This document shows positions 11,414-22,734 of a stretch of DNA of 64,000 nucleotides, one piece after another (position 1 is the stretch's first letter; every line of letters starts with the position of its first letter). The stretch spans positions 10,611,639-10,675,638 of the forward strand of contig NC_058141.1 in the NCBI RefSeq assembly GCF_011075055.1, written 5' to 3'. Origin of the DNA: Mangifera indica (taxonomy: Eukaryota; Streptophyta; Magnoliopsida; Sapindales; Anacardiaceae). Position numbers and translations under genes: made by a program. Under the pieces are notes generated by a model. The model did no database searches. It was not told the DNA's origin and saw only the letters and a list, made by a program, of their open reading frames with translations.

Positions 11414-11725
11414 AAAACTTTGCATTCCCTTTGTTGATTGATAGTGCTGAATATTGTTGTGGTGGTTCTTTCACCTTTTTACATTGAAAAGATTTAGTTC
11501 ACAAGATTAAAATATTTGGAAAACTTTGCATTCCCATTGTTGATTGATAGTGCTTAATATTGTTGTGGTGGTTCTTTCACCTTTTTACATTGAAAAGATT
11601 TAGTTCACAAGATTAAAATATTTGGAAAACTTTGCATTCCCATTGTTGATTGATAGTGCTTAATATTGTTGTGGTTCTTTCACCTTTTCACATTGAAAAG
11701 TTTAGTTCACAAGACTAAAATATTT
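11414..11725 (+). repeat. 106-bp tandem repeat, three units in U1
   Basis: The unit starts with aaactttgcattccc at 11415, 11521 and 11627, giving a period of 106 bp. The third unit carries a short deletion (ttgtggttctttc instead of ttgtggtggttc) and cacattg in place of tacattg. Confidence 0.9.
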
Positions 11726-12128
11726 TGTGTTCATATAGGTAATTATGTGATTTAATTAGTTTTTGCTCCTTAAAACCTGATAGATTATATTGCATAATAG
11801 TTTTACGTTACTCAACAAGAGAACAACGGAGAGAACGAATCATTTTATATCATACTCTCTCCCAAATAAAATAACATGCTCTAGTCCCTTCAGCACCACA
11901 AACTCGAATTTTACTTAATATAGGCTTTAATTCTGAAGAGTATTCCTTTTATGATGCAGTAGAGAGCTAGTTGCTGTGTCTATTTTTTAAATATATGTAC
12001 ATCTCTTATTCAATGTCTCATAGGAGACCTAAAATAAATACATAATGACTGAAATAAATACTATCCTATTTAATTCTTCTCCAACATCTCCATACATTAT
12101 TACTAGCTGCAAGCTACATTATTTAATA

Positions 12129-14982
12129 TTAAACTTCTTTTGCTTCGTGGTTGGATTGAACCAACTCAAGATCATTGAAGGTTTTCCGATCTTCAACTTG
12201 GACACTAGCCTTGTAACGATAACGACATGCAATGTAAAGAAAATAGATGAAGTTAACGACTCCCATCCCGGCGATAAGATAGTAGAAATAATCTAATCGC
12301 CCACCATTGATGTCATTTGTCAACCAATTCGGGTGGCTATGGCTTCCTGTGGTTGAATGCACTATGTTGACCAGCAAGCTACTCAAGTAACTTGCGACTC
12401 CAAAGGAACAAGAAATAAGAGAATTGGCTATGCTTCTCATGTGGTCTGGGAACTGTTGATTGAAGAATTCAATCTGTCCGATTATACTGAATGCTTCACA
12501 GAACCCCATTAGTATAAGCTGAGGAGCTAGCCACAAAACAGACATGGGAGCAACGCCAAGTGGGTTTGGATGCGAATTGGCTACAGCCCTTCTCTCTTTT
12601 TCTATCAGTCCTGCAACTGCCATTGATAGAATTGAAAATACGACCCCAATTCCTATTCTTTGCAGAAGAGTGATGCCGCCATCGTGTTTGGTGACTTTTC
12701 GGACAGATGGAACTATTAGGCGGTCATAGATTGGGAGCCAAACGGCTATAGTGAGCAAGGATATGGCTGAGATAGAGCCTGCTGGAATTTGAAATCTGGG
12801 TCCGAGGTGTCTGTTCATTGTCAAGGCTTGTAGCACTGTGTAAGTTTTTTCTTGTGTAAAGGAAACGAAGCAAAGAATTCCTGAAGCCCAAACGGGAATG
12901 ATCTTTATTACACACTTCACTTCTTCTACTTGTTGGATGCTGCAGAGCCTCCATGGATTAGTGGGAGATCCATCAGTGTCAAGTTCCTTATCGTCCACTA
13001 TGATAGCGGCTTTGTTTAGGAATCTGATCAGCAGAATCAAAAGGAAAGTAGCATTAATTAATCATCAAATTAAGTGTCTTTCCACTCAAGCGTAAGATAT
13101 TAAGGAAGCTTGTGTTATATATACAGGCAATTTTATCCCAGGTCCAATAGTCTGGAATACTAATAAAATATTGTTTAATTTGCTTAGAGTTTTGGGTTTT
13201 ATAAACCAAAATAGGTTTAGACAATTTAATAAGTTCATAAACTATTTAAACAGTCTTATCTTAATATTTTTAAGTAATATAAGATGCATATTCATGTTTA
13301 TTATCTCTCTAATGTTTTATTAATATGAGATTCACTTAAGAATCTGACGATCACTTTTTATAGGACTAGCGTTCTTGCCCTACTAGAATTTTGATATTAA
13401 TTGTATTATCAAATTTAGGCACAATCTAATTGTATAATAGAAACAAATATTTAACTTCAACTGGTTGGTGAGAGGTAGTCTAATTGTATAATGAAACAAA
13501 TATTTAACCTGAACTGGTTGGTGAGAGGTAGCTTTGACAAAAGAGTGGCTTTCAATGGAGGATCGTAGAAATGAACCCCATTAAACTCTTCATCTTGAAC
13601 CTTAAGTTTTCGTTTGCTATAAGCTGAAACAAACACTTGTGCAATGCCCGAAAAGACGCTGCCCTCTGGTTCAACGTACACATAAAGTTTGGTTCCAGTG
13701 AAAAATAGAACGATTGAACACGCCATGAGTATAGTCGGAATTCCAAATCCCAACACCCAACTCACCGAGGTTTGAATATAAACCACCACAGTTAAAGAGA
13801 CCAAAATCACCGCAGTAAACGTAGTGTAATACCAATTATAGAAGCTGGTAATTCCTTTAACACCTTTTTCAGTTGTTGGATCAAACTGATCAACACCAAA
13901 TGGGATACTACATGGCCTGATTCCACCGGAGCCAATTGATATAAAGCCAAGACCCATTAGGAGAACACCCAGTTGAGCTTTGCTAGCGCTTTTGCATCGA
14001 ATAAGAGATTGTTGTTTGGCGTTGCACTTCGGAGGATGCAGTTGTGGAAGCCATGCAGTTAACGTCACTATCATCATTCCCTGAAAATAATTATCATTTT
14101 GATATAATAAAATCAAATAATTGAATAATTTAGTAATAGTTTTCAAATGAACGTGATCAAAGATAAATTCAATATACTTCAAACTTATCGTGGACGTTTC
14201 ACAAACCACATCATTCCAAAACAGGTCTGGAAACCGACAGAATATGCAGCTTTGTTATTAACTACTTGTACAACAAAATAGAACTAGAGGCTAACCAGTC
14301 TCTCAAACCAAAGGCGTCTTCTACAGGCCACATAATTGTAAGGTTCGCCTGCTCAGATATTTTGTCTCATACAGTAGATAGGACAAAGTCTTTTGGCTTG
14401 TTTTCTTAATTAATTATTGCTTTCATTGTTGAACATCAAAGTTAGAGATGATGATGAAGTATTTTGTGAAGAAGAAAGAAAGTTAATTTACCAGTAGAGA
14501 TGCAAAGGAGGAAAAAGCAATAGTCTTAAATCTGCCAACATAGGCATCGGAGATGAAAGCACCAAGTAAAGGTGCAAAATGGGTAATACCCGTCCAGATA
14601 TTCATAATGTTTACAGCCACAACTTGCTCAAGGAAAAGCTCGTTCACCAAATATACTGTAAAATTGGCTACCAATCCAAACGTTGCTAACCTCTCAAATG
14701 TTTCATTTCCTGCACATCACTTTTAGTTATCATAAACAACAAATTTAATTTACAGTCAACAACAATGAGAAAAGAGAGAGAGTGACCTAAGATGAAAGGC
14801 ATGGATTTCCATCCTCCAGGTTTCTTCTTTGCAGCTTTCTTTGAATCTGACAAACCGTTGCCGTGCATTTCTTCTGGCTCCGGACCCTTCTCTGCCGAGG
14901 TTGACGTTACTGCTTTTTGAAAGCATTTTGTCAGACAGTATAGCGAAAACAAGCTTGACTCGCTTTTACCCCTGGCCGCCAT
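12129..14982 (-). CDS. NPF2.13-like: NPF2.13/NRT1.7-like nitrate transporter, U1 copy
   Basis: Four minus-strand exons: 14982-14787, 14709-14492, 14080-13509 and 13023-12129. They total 1,881 bp and 626 residues with no internal stop, and all junctions are GT-AG with matching phase. The protein belongs to the NRT1/PTR (NPF) branch of the major facilitator superfamily, with 12 expected membrane helices and a long loop between helices 6 and 7. The proton-coupling motif ExxER is present at residues 68-72 (ETFER). Stretches such as ISDAYVGRFKTIAFSSFASLL, GGIRPCSIPFGVDQFD and IIGQIEFFNQQFPDHMRSIA resemble Arabidopsis NPF2.13 (NRT1.7) and NPF2.12 most. NPF2.13 moves nitrate into phloem of old leaves at the plasma membrane. 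Transport of nitrate here is inferred, since close relatives also carry other solutes. The 65-residue N-terminus has a second possible start at Met39. Confidence 0.92.
13426..13532 (-). repeat. 54-bp tandem duplication over the exon 3 splice donor, U1
   Basis: The segment ctaattgtataat...ggtagt (13426-13479) is repeated at 13480-13532. The second copy spans the true end of exon 3 (13509) and its donor. The first copy supplies a second donor-like AAGTTAAAT whose use would add 53 bases and bring in a stop. The same duplication occurs in U2 and U3, so it is older than the triplication. Confidence 0.85.
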
Positions 14983-15084
14983 GATTTTTTTCTACTTGGA
15001 AATTTCTTACTTCACCTCTATACTCGACCCTTTACCAGGCATGAGAAAACTTAGCGCTTGCCTTAACGAGCTGCTTATGGCGAG

Positions 15085-15125
15085 AGCGCGCACATATATT
15101 ATATATTGGCAAGTACTATCCCTAA
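15085..15125 (-). promoter_or_regulatory. Likely core promoter of NPF copy U1
   Basis: On the minus strand GCCAATATATAATATATG lies about 110-130 bases upstream of the start codon. This gives a TATA-like TATATAATATA and an overlapping CCAAT word, a usual distance for a plant gene. Confidence 0.45.
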
Positions 15126-15488
15126 CAAAGCATATATTTATAAGTTTTATGAGGTAATTTAATATTATTTTATTTTTAATTTAAAATTATTATATCATAT
15201 AATAATATATATTAAATATGCAATTATTTATGTAATTAAAATAAGTGTAAATAATTAGTTTTTCTTATTTGTTTATTTACGTCTAAGTATTAATTAAGTT
15301 GCATAATTTATTATTATTTTATTATTAATTTAAAAATTATTCAGTTATATAGTAATATATTGAAATTCAAATTAAATTCATATAACTACATGTAATCTTT
15401 TTTTTTTTGTTTAAGTAATTTTTTGAGATTTTACATACATAACAGAGACTCGAAAGTCGAACCCAACTTTTCTAAGATGTAACAAAAT
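15126..15488. other. Far upstream region of NPF copy U1; AT-rich, no gene
   Basis: It contains two stretches of attattttatttttaattta type, similar to the inner part of family A MITEs. No gene is visible. The counterparts are 34463-34825 and 59891-60320. Confidence 0.4.
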
Positions 15489-15657
15489 CAATAAAATTAT
15501 GTATACATATTTTGAGTACATAAACGAATATATATTTGATATGTGTTATCATAAAATTTGATAATTTTGAATTAAAGACAATGTAATAATTAATCATATA
15601 ATAACACATAAATGTATACTTATTTATATACTCAAAATGAGTACATATAATATTGTT
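15489..15657. mobile_element. MITE family A, U1 upstream copy
   Basis: Inverted ends CAATA..ATTATGTA and the TTTTGAGTA step recur on both sides. The central gataattttgaattaaaga matches the family. Confidence 0.7.
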
Positions 15658-15679
15658 ATAAAAAAAATATAGTTACTCT

Positions 15680-16013
15680 TAGAGGTGTCAATGCTCTAGG
15701 TTGGGTCAGCTTTTTGTGCAACCCACCAGGCTCTTAGATTCAGTTGGGCCTAAGACTCGCACAGTAACAAACATTCAGATAGGACCATTAATTTTAATAA
15801 AAAATAAAATTTTATATTATAATTATTAATTAATTATTTTTAAATTTTTTATTAATTATGTAAACAATAACGAGTCCAGTTGACGCATGGTTCTTGTGTC
15901 TAGGCTCAAGGCCTAACCCAAAAGACCCATGGACTACACTCAATATATTACATTATCATATCAGATCTTATCGTATTAGGGTTTTATCAGATTTTAGCCA
16001 TTTGACGCCCTTA
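15680..16013. mobile_element. hAT-type MITE (family B), U1 upstream copy
   Basis: Ends TAGAGGTGTCAAT and TTTGACGCCCTTA are inverted repeats of each other. The flanking octamers gttactct and gacactct agree at six of eight positions, in keeping with the 8-bp target duplication of hAT elements. The inside is noncoding and contains a ttattaattaatta core. Confidence 0.75.
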
Positions 16014-16335
16014 GACACTCTTATCGTACCCCTTTTATATGTACATATATTAAATATAAGCCTCAATTATTCTCACCAGTAATTTAACTCTAACAAGAAA
16101 GTTAAATGCTTACTTATCATATCAAAACCTGAGGTATACTGTATGGACATATTAATAAATACGATGAACCCGAAATTTTAACGTATAAAGAAAGGAGGGG
16201 ATGATGGAAGAGGTGCTAAATACGAAGGTAACGGGGCAACAATACAGTAGGACAAAGATGTGAAAGTTCAGGGCAGCTAAGGTTCCATCACATGGACAAA
16301 CGTATACCTAAACCAATTTCTTCTATGGTTAAAAG
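16014..16335. other. U1 spacer between two MITEs; no gene
   Basis: A stretch of ordinary composition with gggaggatgatggaagagg-like purine text near 16195 that is well conserved in U2 and U3. No coding frame is visible. It could hold distal regulatory DNA of the NPF gene. Confidence 0.35.
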
Positions 16336-16711
16336 TATAGTAGTTGAATTATATGTTATATCAATTATTAAAAATTTAATTTTATATATTATATATCATA
16401 TCATATTGTATAACACAATTTTTAGGAAATAAAATATTAATCAAATAATAAAAAATATAATAGACACGTTATCATTTTAAAAAATATCATGAATATCTAT
16501 AAAAGTTTAAAATTTTTCATATACACCTCTCCTATATTATCATTTTCTCTAACAAATGAATCGACATGTATCGATAATACGAATCGTATCATAAGATACG
16601 TCTGCTATATCATATTAATTATAATACATCTTATGAGACATATCATTTTTCATTTATATTATATTATATCATAAAATACGTATAATATATCGTAAAATAT
16701 TGATAATTATA
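16336..16711 (+). mobile_element. MITE-like repeat family E, U1, plus orientation
   Basis: An AT-rich, noncoding stretch of about 375 bp with many GATAC/GTATC words and ends of the ATAGT..TTGAAT type. It matches the reverse complement of 22374-22734 along its whole length, which shows it is a dispersed element. Confidence 0.65.
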
Positions 16712-17058
16712 ATCAGGAGGTCGTCATTGGAAATGCTAATGCCTCCAGTTTCGAACAATTTTTCTTTGAAATTTTAAAAAAATGTTGGACGTGTAAGCTG
16801 TGAATGGGTCTCATTGTTTTACAAAAATTTTCTGTTCCCTTCAGTCTTTTACTCTGGCACATGCCATGGCAGCCATGCTAACCACTGGAATTATCCACAG
16901 TAGAATTGTACGCATGCACAATTCATCTACTAATGTGGAAGATGAGATGAAGAGGTCAACTTATATGATGTATCAATTATGGGTTCAAAAAATCACATAT
17001 ATAAATATGGTTTTGTATTCCTACACAATATTTTATTATTAGTTGTATTTATTTGATG
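16712..17058. other. U1 block with unusually balanced composition; unrecognised
   Basis: Around 16800-16960 the sequence is less AT-rich than its surroundings and is conserved in all three units (36135-36300 and 61617-61783). A frame at 16800-17042 is open in U1 and U2 but is broken in U3 by an extra T at about 61742, so it does not behave as a gene. It may be an old exon relic or a regulatory block. Confidence 0.35.
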
Positions 17059-17066
17059 ATTATGTT

Positions 17067-17390
17067 TAGGGTTAGATTGAAATCGAATTGAGTTTAAACT
17101 CGTTTGAGTTTGAGCTCAGTTCGATTTACATATAATAGAGTTCAAGCTCATTGCAGTTAAACTCAAACTCGGCTCAAATTTGATTCGATTCGTTTCAAGT
17201 TCGAGTTTTAAATTAGCATATTATTAAAATGATATCGTTTTAATATATATTAATAAAAACGACATTGTTTTGTATCAAAATTTTTAATGAGTAAGCTCAA
17301 ACTCAAGCTCGAGCTCAAAAATATTGGCTCGAGCTTGATTTCAAACTCACTCGACCTTATTTAAGGCTAGCGTATTTTGAATCCAGCCTA
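17067..17390. mobile_element. hAT-type MITE (family D), U1
   Basis: Ends TAGGGTTAGATT and AATCCAGCCTA are inverted repeats, flanked by attatgtt and atcatgtt. The inside is rich in CTCGAGCT and CAAACTC words and has no gene. Confidence 0.8.
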
Positions 17391-17803
17391 ATCATGTTAA
17401 CATATATTGCTTTTTTAAAAAAACAATTATTGGATAAAACTGATGATCTCATAACATAACAATTTCATACGGACGACAGAATGGAAGGATATTGTTACAG
17501 TGATGTTATGAACAGTCAAACTGAGTACTTGAAAGTTAACTCTCAAAGTAAGATCAAAGATGATGACTAAGTAACCCTTTCATCCGCAACCCATAATGAA
17601 TTTGAGACTCAGACATTACGATAAGTAACTATTGACTAGACAATTCCAAATCTATACAATTTATACAGAGAAAATTCTTTTACGGTTATCAAGAAAGTAT
17701 TTATCTAAATTTTATGATACATCATCTTCGTAATAGTTATTATTTCTACGTAAATAAAGATATCATTAACGTAGACATTATTGACTCTAATTAAAATTTA
17801 AGT

Positions 17804-17855
17804 TATGGGTTAAGGTCACAAATTGAACTAGTTTCAAATATATTTTTTCATTCTC

Positions 17856-17928
<73 letters not shown>

Positions 17929-18147
17929 GAAAAAACGAGAAGAAAAAATAAATAAAACTCTAGACACAACATATATTAATTTATATCATTCTTGCACAAT
18001 ATTCAAATTTATGGACGTAAGCATCCTGATCATTGGACCGAGCCACGTGAAAACTATTAGTGCATGTCTATTTTTTTCACTTGTCGCAATTAATTGCCTC
18101 ATGGGTTAAGGTCACAAATTGAAATAGTTTCAAATGTATTTTTTTAT

Positions 18148-18211
<64 letters not shown>

Positions 18212-19245
18212 AGAAAGAAAATGAGAAGAGAAAATAAACAAAACTCTAGACACAACATATGTTAATTTGTATCATTCTTGCACAATATTCAAATTAGTGA
18301 GAATATTATAGACATAAGCATCCTGATTATTGGATCGAGTCATGTGAAAAATATTAGTGCATGTCTATTTTTTTTCACTTGTTGCAATTCATCCCTCGCA
18401 CATTAGTGGAAGACTCAATCAAGCCTTCTCAATTATTGAGGCAAGAGTCAACATAGAAAGCCACCCCCAGACTATGAAGGTTCACTAAGAAATGATGCAC
18501 ATTTAGTGGTATGCCACAAGAAAAGTAAAGTGATAAGATGAATACAACACTCACAATGAACAAAATCATGATAATGTCAGTTTGCATAATCCAAAAACAA
18601 TACAATTAGATCTTCACAAGGTAAAAAGATTTTCGAAATTCTTGAAGTCTTCCTCACACTTCAAGAATTGGAAGCAAATGTTGTGTGGTTAAACGGAGCA
18701 CTTTGACGTCAAATCTGAAGGTTTAACTAGACGCAATGACCAAAAAATAACAATTAAGTAACTCTCAAGCCAAAAACTCACAATGAATTTGAAATTCAGA
18801 TTTCATGACAAACGACTAGTAACTAAGTGAAAAAAAAAAGTTTTTTGGTGGTTAGCAAAAGAGGGACTCATTCGTATTCTATGACACAACATATTCATAA
18901 CAACCATATCTTCACCATGATTAAAGACATTAATAATGTAGACGTAATTTTCTTTTATTTAAATTCAGATTATTGGTTGAAACCTTAAATTAAAATAGTT
19001 TCAAATATACTTTTTTTTCTAAAAACTTGTATATAAGGAGGAAGATATATAAGAATTGAGGACAAGAGAAGTGAAAATAGACAAACTTGACACACCATAT
19101 ATTATTTTGTGTCATTCTTATGATATACTTAAACTAGTGAGAAAAAATAAATTTGGATATTTTAATCATTGAATCAAATCACTTTAAAACTTTAATGTCA
19201 CATCTATTTCTTTTACCGATCTCAATTCATCTCTTCATGTATTTT
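17804..19245 (+). repeat. Local degenerate tandem modules with AT microsatellites, U1
   Basis: Two near-identical units of about 295 bp begin with atgggttaaggtcacaaatt at 17804 and 18101. A third, diverged unit lies at about 18970-19245. Each of the first two has a long (TA)n run (about 17860-17924 and 18152-18208). Flanking text also repeats: the aagtaac...aatgaatttgagactcag segment near 17570 recurs as aagtaac...aatgaatttgaaattcag near 18755. The whole looks like an old tandem array of roughly 1.2-kb period. No coding frame is supported. Confidence 0.7.
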
Positions 19246-21670
19246 GAGTAAACTTATTCGAGTTTTATTATATCCTAATTGTAATTGTCATAATTTGTTT
19301 CATGTAAGACTTTAAATTGCAATCACCAATCATGAATTATTTATTTAATACATAGAATCTTTCACTTATTAACAAAATAGAGAGTACCGTATGATATATG
19401 AAGATTTTTTTTCAAGTAATGAAACTAGTTATCTAGCTTGCGAAACGTGACTAGAATCACGTAAGTAGAAAAAAAACCCTAACCCAATTCTAATAAATAG
19501 TATAAAGAAAAGATTCAAATGGTGGTGTGAAGTCAACTTCACGTGAGCCCTCAGTTTCCTTAATTTCTTCGTGTTCTTCATATTTTCCACAGTCTACCAT
19601 CTTCTTCATACTCATTTCCACCGTAGGTCCCTCATCTTGACAAAGGCTATAATAAACCTACTTTCTTACCTACAATGATCTATTATTTGAAAGTTTTATA
19701 AATTAGTTGCTATATATTTGACATATCAGAAAGATCACACAACAATGACGTCCTTATCTTCTCGACAATATAAATTGGAATTTTTATACATGGACGTTAA
19801 CATAGTTGAAAAAAAAATTGGTGATAAATAGACTAATAACATTCATTAGAATAGAATATGAAAGTCATTATCCGATTGAGTTGGCCAGCCACGGACTTTA
19901 TAAGTTGAGTTTATGGATTCGGTAGAGCTGTGACTTGTTTTTGGGGTACTGAGTATTGACCCACCTATATTGAGTTTATTAATGTATCACCACAAATTAA
20001 TTCTTGGGATATTGCTTCAAATAATATTTTAAGAATAAAAAAGTAACTGTGATTCTCATTTTTATACCCAAATAATTATACATTTATATTTAATAAACGT
20101 ACTCATAAATAAAAAGTAGTATTATATGTATAAATAATATGTACAAATAATGATATATTATCGTATAATTGAATAATTTTAAATTAGTAATAAAACAACA
20201 TTTAACTGTTAGAAATTTCCTGATGTAGGTTAATATTAATTATGTTTTTTGTTTAATAAAACTGGATAATTAAATAGTCTAATATTAGTTTACCGATAGG
20301 TTTAAGTGATTGATGAAAATAAAATCTATATGTTTAAAAGTTATGATCTGGGTGGATAGCATAAGTATGGGTCTTGAGATTTATTGGATCTTGGTGAGAG
20401 GTCAATTACCCTACTATAAATTAATTAGATCACTGTTCCAAAACCTAATACAATATAATTTACCTATTCAAAGCTGTCATTAAAGGAGGTTTCTTGAGTA
20501 AAAGACTAAGTCACGTCGAGAAATGATCTCAATAGATAATTTCAAATGATTTGTGGATTCAAATTGCATGGCACTCTTAGTATTCCTAAACCCTTAAAGT
20601 TTAATTTAGTATTTTATAATTTGAGTATAGATCTTAGAATTATGATTGATTTATTTATTTATTCAAGTTTACGTAAATAAATCTCACACTAATTATATAA
20701 AAATTTATCATTGTTTATGTACATTATTTATGCACATGGTTTTATTTTATATAAAATGCATTTTCACCTATTCCCTCCCATTTTCAAAAATTTAGTTCAA
20801 TAATTTCAATCTTTTTTACTTTGTTCCGACCAAAAACTACCAAATATCAACCAAATCCAACAAATCAGCTATTCTCCTTGTGATTATTCTTCAACTTGGT
20901 TGTTCTTTGACATCATTCTTTTTTGAAGATTTGAGGTGATTTTGACTCTAAAAAAATGGGAAAACTGTTAATTGTGATTGTTTCTTTACTAAATTGTACA
21001 AATTTATGGTAAATACTTACATTAATGTAATTATTTATGATTCTAAGGCTTTAGGATTTACATTTGAATTTGAATGTTGTTTTAGCGGTTGAGTTGGTTG
21101 TTGAGATTGAAGGTAATAAGAACATATATTGCAGAGGATTGAATCAATTTTTGGTCGATAAATTAAACATTTTACAAAAAGAGGGATCAAGGTAATTTCC
21201 TTAGTGTAACAAAGGGTAAGTGTGAAAATTTTATGCCACAATGAGTTATTGTAATTTGCCACTTAGTGTAACCATACATGAATCGTGTCATATCTCAAGT
21301 ATAAAACTGATTCGATGTATGTTAGTGATGGGTGTTGAGAGTTTGATTATCTCTAAAGAATATTTTTGCAAGGTTGGTTAGAAGTCATTGTCAAGCGTAG
21401 CCCTCCAACCAAGAGACAAAAGGGTGGAACCAAGAGTTTCATTGTGTTTTAAATATTTTGGTTGTTTTTTGTATTTATGTTCGCATTTGTTCATTTGTTA
21501 CAAAAATAAGCTTTTTTTTTTTTAAATCTTTTGATTGTAGAACAAACAAACACAAGTTCAGTTATGGCAACTTAATCAAGTGTTTGAGAAGTACTTGACT
21601 TTTCACCACTTTGGAGCCCATGTCACATGATAGTTAAAGGACACAACATGCATTGAGCCAAATTTGCATG
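19246..21670. other. U1 gene-free stretch
   Basis: AT-rich DNA without a recognised gene. A CACGTG word occurs near 19540 (cttcacgtgagccc), and ttagaaatttcc...aaacctaa text at 20210-20600 resembles old retrotransposon ends, but no partner repeat was found. The small frame at 21035-21262 is not recognised. The U2 counterpart is 38561-40972. Confidence 0.4.
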
Positions 21671-21678
21671 AGGCTTAT

Positions 21679-21962
21679 TAGAGGTGTTCAAGGGTTGGGC
21701 CTTTGGATTGGGCTAACCCATGGGATGTATAAGGCCCATGACTCGACCAATATATATGGGATCAAGTCGATCCATTAATTTTTAATATTATAATTATTAA
21801 TTAATTAGTTTTTTAAATTTTTTTAAATATTATGTGAATAGCATTGGTTGGGCTAACCCACAAGTCTTATGTCTAGCCCTAGGGTCTGGCACAACATGTT
21901 ACAGTATTAACTCAGGGTATTTTCCCAAGCTTCAAGCTAGGCTAGGCCAATTGATGCCTCTA
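21679..21962. mobile_element. hAT-type MITE (family B), U1 distal copy
   Basis: 284 bp with ends TAGAGGTGTTCAA and TTGATGCCTCTA. The flanking octamers aggcttat and aggctcat match at seven of eight positions. It shares the ttattaattaattag core with the copy at 15680, so the two are one family at two sites. Confidence 0.85.
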
Positions 21963-22373
21963 AGGCTCATCAATACTTAAAAAATGCTATTTTGAAAAAT
22001 ATGTTTTAGGGTATTTATCAAGTTTGACAAGTTAAAAATATAGCAATATATTGGCTAGCTTAATAGTTTTCCCACTAACCAGCTTTCTAAATAACAATGT
22101 CATTAGTATCATCGTTATAATAAAATTCTATCTTATTTGATCAATCACTAACATTAAATTTGTAATTATAATTTTGGATATACGATACTCTAGATAACCT
22201 AGAAGAGTTAGGTAGAAATGAAGTCAATATCAAGTCTCCACACATGATATAAGGAAGAGCAAACGCATCCTATTGTGGGATGATGCAAAAAATGTATTCA
22301 ACGAGAGAGTTGTGAGTTGCTTCACAACTTTGATTATATGTGTTTACATTGGCATTTATATTAGTTTTTTAAT

Positions 22374-22734
22374 ATAGTTGTCAATATTTTATGATACACT
22401 ATTATATAATATAGCACAAGTAAAAAACGATACATATTATAAAATATATCGAATTAATATAATACAGTGAACGTATCATATAATATAATAAATATTACCG
22501 ATACAGATCAATACACCTTATTAGAAAAAATGATGATATAGTAAAAGTGTATATAAAAATTTTTAACATTTTAAAAGTGTTTGTGATATTTTTCAAAATG
22601 ATGAAATGTCACTTATAATTTTTTATTATTTTATTAATAGTTAATATTTTATTTTTTAAAATACTTATTATATAATACACAATACAAAAAATTAGGTTTT
22701 TAATATATAACATGATACACGATTCAATTACTAT
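22374..22734 (-). mobile_element. MITE-like repeat family E, U1, minus orientation
   Basis: Reverse-complement relative of 16336-16711, with the same order of landmarks when read on the minus strand. Confidence 0.65.

Noticed and set aside
12045..12296. Plus-strand 83-codon frame, repeated in U2 and U3
   Set aside because: It is antisense to the 3' end of the NPF last exon and its flank.
13426..13479. Alternative exon 3 end using the duplicated donor
   Set aside because: It shifts the frame and meets a stop at once. The donor at 13508 gives the conserved NQFRFLNKAA junction, so it was chosen for the annotation.
16800..17042. Plus-strand 80-codon frame, repeated in U2
   Set aside because: It is broken in U3 by an extra base and has no domain. 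Kept only as an unexplained conserved block.
17787..17972. Minus-strand frame with a long Ile-Tyr repeat
   Set aside because: It is the translation of a (TA)n microsatellite.
20210..20600. Possible solo long terminal repeat starting TGTTAGAAATTTCC
   Set aside because: No matching end or target duplication could be fixed, so no element is called.
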